Shown: positions 61,883 through 64,000 of the stretch, one piece after another
Numbering within the stretch: the first letter of the stretch is position 1
Layout of the letters: every line of letters begins with the position of its first letter
Assembly (NCBI GenBank): GCA_016286165.1
Contig: JAEESE010000015.1
Location: forward strand, 1-64,000
Origin: Bacteroidaceae bacterium
GTDB lineage: Bacteria; Bacteroidota; Bacteroidia; Bacteroidales; Bacteroidaceae
Length of the DNA stretch: 64,000 bases
Reading direction: 5' to 3'
Translations under genes and position numbers: made by a program
Notes under the pieces: model-generated
The model's input: the letters and a program-made list of their open reading frames with translations, nothing else
Told to the model about the DNA's origin: nothing
Databases searched by the model: none

Positions 61883-62656
61883 TCACTCCTTTTTCCTTTC
61901 CTTTAGTTCAAATCCATCAGCATCAGCCAGCACCGGGAACTTCAAACTATAGTGGTGTAGAAAATCCATGTCAATGATGGCCGATGCAGCCCATTCCGTC
62001 TTGTCGGGGCACTCAATAATGGTATCTCCGTAGGGGTGAATGATAGCCGAACGACCGTAGTACTCGCACTTCTGGTCGGTGCCTATGCGGTTGCAGGCCG
62101 CAACGTAGCATTGGTTCTCTATGGCTCGCGCCCTGATGAGTGTGCGCCATGCGGTGTCGCGGCTGATGGGGAAGTTGGCGCTGAAGATTATGCAGTCGTA
62201 GTCGCCTCTGTTGCGTGACCATATCGGATAGCGCAGATCATAGCACACTTGCAACAGGAACCTCACGCCGCGCCATTCCACCACTACTCGTTTGTTGCCT
62301 GCAGTGAACTCGTCGGCCTCGCCGCCGTAGGCGAAAAGATGTCGTTTGTCGTAGGTTGTCACCTCGCCGTTGGGGCGCACGAAATGCATTCGATTGTAGT
62401 TTAGCCCACCGTCCTCGGTGGCTATAGAGCCAGCAATAGCGGCATCGAGCGCCTTGGCCTTCTCCTTCATCCATTGCAATATGGTGGGCTGGGCATCCAC
62501 TATCTCCTCTGCCACGTTGTTGAGTCCAGTGGCAAACATTTCCGGCAGTACCAGCAGGTCTGTCTTGGGTATGGCTGCTATCAGCTCGTCCAGATGCCTA
62601 AGGTTATGTTCCACCCGGCACCAGTCAATATCGTGTTGTAGAATAGTAACCTGCAT
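61883..62656 (-). CDS. Omega-amidase of the nitrilase superfamily (YafV-like)
   Basis: A 257-residue carbon-nitrogen hydrolase. The catalytic triad is visible: Glu39 in Val-Leu-Pro-Glu-Met-Phe, Lys104 in Tyr-Asp-Lys-Arg-His-Leu-Phe, and Cys138 in Gln-Val-Cys-Tyr-Asp-Leu-Arg-Tyr-Pro. Omega-amidases hydrolyse alpha-ketoglutaramate or alpha-ketosuccinamate in a damage-repair role. TATTTTTG on the minus strand (62698-62705) is the -7 candidate. Confidence 0.88.
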   Translation of the reverse strand: MQVTILQHDIDWCRVEHNLRHLDELIAAIPKTDLLVLPEMFATGLNNVAEEIVDAQPTILQWMKEKAKALDAAIAGSIATEDGGLNYNRMHFVRPNGEVTTYDKRHLFAYGGEADEFTAGNKRVVVEWRGVRFLLQVCYDLRYPIWSRNRGDYDCIIFSANFPISRDTAWRTLIRARAIENQCYVAACNRIGTDQKCEYYGRSAIIHPYGDTIIECPDKTEWAASAIIDMDFLHHYSLKFPVLADADGFELKERKKE

Positions 62657-62697
62657 AATTCTATGCGTTCCTTTGTGTTAGTGTCAGAATTCGGCGG

Positions 62698-62705
62698 CAA
62701 AAATA
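62698..62705 (-). promoter_or_regulatory. -7 element of the omega-amidase gene
   Basis: CAAAAATA on the plus strand, TATTTTTG on the minus strand. Confidence 0.5.
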
Positions 62706-62865
62706 CACATAATAACGCATAAATACGTAAAAAGGAATAAAAAAGTTACTTTTTTTCTTGTTTTTATGATTCTAAGGCTCGTTTCACCCGTTTGTATGTT
62801 TTTAAGACTCACTTCCCTTTAACTTCAAAAAAACCTTCCCTTTAACTAAAAAACAAGATATTTCC

Positions 62866-62896
62866 TTTGCCCAATCGGCAAAAACATATATTTTTG
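62866..62896 (+). promoter_or_regulatory. Bacteroidetes-type promoter of the sdhCAB operon
   Basis: TTTG at 62866-62869 and TATTTTTG at 62889-62896, separated by 19 nt, matching -33 TTTG / -7 TAnnTTTG. The sdhC ATG is about 88 nt downstream. Confidence 0.8.
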
Positions 62897-62983
62897 CAGC
62901 AATTTAAGGGATTTATACCTACTTTTGATTACTAAAACCATTAATTCTATCATTTAATTTCAAACTATTAATTATTTTCAATT

Positions 62984-63652
62984 ATGTGGTTATGTGACTC
63001 ATCTATCGGAAGAAAAGTGGTCATGTCCGTCACCGGATTGGCCTTGATTCTCTTCCTGACGTTCCATGCGTGCATGAACGTCGTAGCTCTGTTCAGTGCA
63101 GAAGGTTACAACATGATCTGCGAATTCCTTGGCGCCAACTGGTATGCCGTGGTCGCTACAGTTGGTTTGGCAGCCCTCATGGCCCTGCACTTTGTGTTTG
63201 CCATCATCTTGACCTTGCAGAACAAGAAGGCGCGCGGCTCCGACAACTATGCCGTGACCAACAAGCCTGAGAAGGTCGAGTGGTACAGCCAGAACATGTT
63301 CCTCCTCGGCGTTATCGTCGTGTTAGGCCTCTGCCTGCACCTCTACAATTTCTGGTACAACATGATGTGGAGCGAGCTCATGGGCAACGCTTACACACAG
63401 TTGCCTTCGCCCAGCGACGGCTATGCTTGGATTGAGCAGACCTTCGCCCAGCCCGTCTTCGTAGTGCTTTATGTTATCTGGCTTTGTGCCATCTGGTTCC
63501 ACATTAACCACGGTTTCTGGAGCGCTATCCAAACCTTGGGTTGGAGCGGCAAGATATGGCTCAATCGTTGGCAATGCATAGGTTTCTGGTGGTCCACCAT
63601 CGTCATCCTGATGTTCTTCGCCGTCCTCGTCAAGTTTGCGTTCTTTGCTTAA
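62984..63652 (+). CDS. sdhC: Succinate dehydrogenase/fumarate reductase cytochrome b subunit
   Basis: A 222-residue membrane anchor of the b558 type, with five or so membrane helices. Seen: the N-terminal [13 protein letters not shown], then [16 protein letters not shown] and Phe-His-Ile-Asn-His-Gly-Phe-Trp-Ser, whose His residues can bind the two haems. It exchanges electrons between menaquinone and the flavoprotein subunit, which follows after 28 nt. Confidence 0.93.
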   Translation: MWLCDSSIGRKVVMSVTGLALILFLTFHACMNVVALFSAEGYNMICEFLGANWYAVVATVGLAALMALHFVFAIILTLQNKKARGSDNYAVTNKPEKVEWYSQNMFLLGVIVVLGLCLHLYNFWYNMMWSELMGNAYTQLPSPSDGYAWIEQTFAQPVFVVLYVIWLCAIWFHINHGFWSAIQTLGWSGKIWLNRWQCIGFWWSTIVILMFFAVLVKFAFFA

Positions 63653-63680
63653 CACAAAACCTTTAAAACATCTTACAACT

Positions 63681-64000
63681 ATGTCAGAAAAAGTAAAGAA
63701 AATAGATTCCAAGATACCCGAGGGACCCGTTGCTGAGAAATGGACCAACTATAAGGCACATCAGCGCTTGGTTAACCCGAAGAATAAACTGAAGCTCGAT
63801 GTCATCGTCGTCGGTACAGGTCTGGCAGGTGCCAGCGCCGCAGCCTCCCTCGGTGAGATGGGCTTCAACGTCCTCAACTTCTGCATCCAGGACAGCCCCC
63901 GTCGCGCTCACTCTATCGCTGCTCAGGGTGGTATCAATGCAGCCAAGAACTACCAGAACGACGGCGACAGCGTCTATCGTCTGTTCTACGACACCGTGAA
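63681..64000 (+). CDS. sdhA: Succinate dehydrogenase/fumarate reductase flavoprotein subunit (5' part)
   Basis: The frame runs off the window after about 106 residues. Seen: [12 protein letters not shown] at 43-54 (FAD dinucleotide loop) and His77-Ser-Ile-Ala-Ala-Gln-Gly-Gly-Ile-Asn, where the His normally carries FAD covalently. It could act as fumarate reductase in anaerobic succinate production, typical of this order. Confidence 0.93.
   Translation, partial: MSEKVKKIDSKIPEGPVAEKWTNYKAHQRLVNPKNKLKLDVIVVGTGLAGASAAASLGEMGFNVLNFCIQDSPRRAHSIAAQGGINAAKNYQNDGDSVYRLFYDTV

Larger units (their letters stand above)
62657..62983. other. Divergent promoter gap upstream of sdhC
   Basis: A 327-bp AT-rich gap. 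It holds the minus-strand -7 element at 62698-62705 and the plus-strand promoter at 62866-62896, with poly-A/T tracts between. No gene is seen. Confidence 0.6.

Noticed and set aside
1..64000. tRNA or rRNA genes
   Set aside because: No GGTTCGAATCC-type T-arm with CCA-like end, and no rRNA landmarks were found.
1..64000. GC-skew switch at the candidate origin
   Set aside because: I counted a few lines by hand on each side; results were mixed and depended on gene strand, so I do not use skew as evidence.

Overview
The window looks like ordinary chromosome of a Bacteroidales bacterium, most likely Prevotellaceae or a close relative. The evidence is the gene families present (DUF2723, DUF3098, DUF2807, DUF4838, DUF6250, head-on GH84, type IX secretion sorting domains, SdhC of the b558 type), the recurrent TAnnTTTG promoter element typical of the phylum, and the general lack of Shine-Dalgarno sequences. 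No rRNA, tRNA, CRISPR array, prophage or classical insertion sequence was seen. All genes listed appear intact; only the last one (sdhA/frdA) runs off the window.

Layout: 0.3-4.9 kb, a DUF3098 membrane protein, a DUF2723 glycosyltransferase-like protein and a polysaccharide deacetylase. 4.9-6.3 kb, queH and a TrmH-type methyltransferase (minus strand). 6.4-8.6 kb, ECF sigma cluster A. 8.8-15.8 kb, leuS, yitT, rdgB and a PorZ-like type IX secretion factor. 15.8-16.07 kb, an AT-rich, repeat-filled gap that is my candidate replication origin. 16.1-25.2 kb, nadA, cotH-like, spoU, a U32 peptidase, a membrane glycosyltransferase, dus and a GH84 hexosaminidase. 25.3-27.4 kb, sigma cluster B. 27.5-31.2 kb, a 1212-residue secreted protein ending in a dockerin pair. 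31.4-37.7 kb, panE, sigma cluster C, bcp, DUF6250, an SDR, DUF5009 and a GDPD. 37.9-41.3 kb, sigma cluster D with two tandem DUF2807 proteins. 41.4-43.2 kb, DUF4838. 43.4-45.9 kb, sigma cluster E. 46.2-47.2 kb, a RAYT-type (REP-associated tyrosine) transposase flanked by palindromes. 47.4-57.4 kb, menA, deoC, dtd, uvrC, apt, mnmG, a flippase and glmM, all minus strand. 57.8-64 kb, a macroglobulin-like secreted protein, a sugar kinase, an omega-amidase and the start of the succinate dehydrogenase/fumarate reductase operon.

Three themes stand out. First, chromosome maintenance: a candidate oriC at 15.8-16.07 kb and three parS-like sites (GTTYCACGTGGAAC) within 1.6 kb around uvrC-apt-mnmG suggest the window is origin-proximal. 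Second, cell-surface regulation: five ECF sigma genes, each next to a small single-pass or multi-pass membrane protein that is a probable anti-sigma factor; clusters A and E also share a distantly similar secreted third protein. Third, mobile palindromes: a RAYT gene whose stop codon lies inside a palindrome that is repeated nearby, several other palindromic or tandem repeats, and at least four cases where such repeats sit in frame inside genes (sigma factor E, its partner, mnmG, trmH/GH84). The last set resembles the way Rickettsia palindromic elements add peptide segments to proteins and is the most novel-looking signal in the window.
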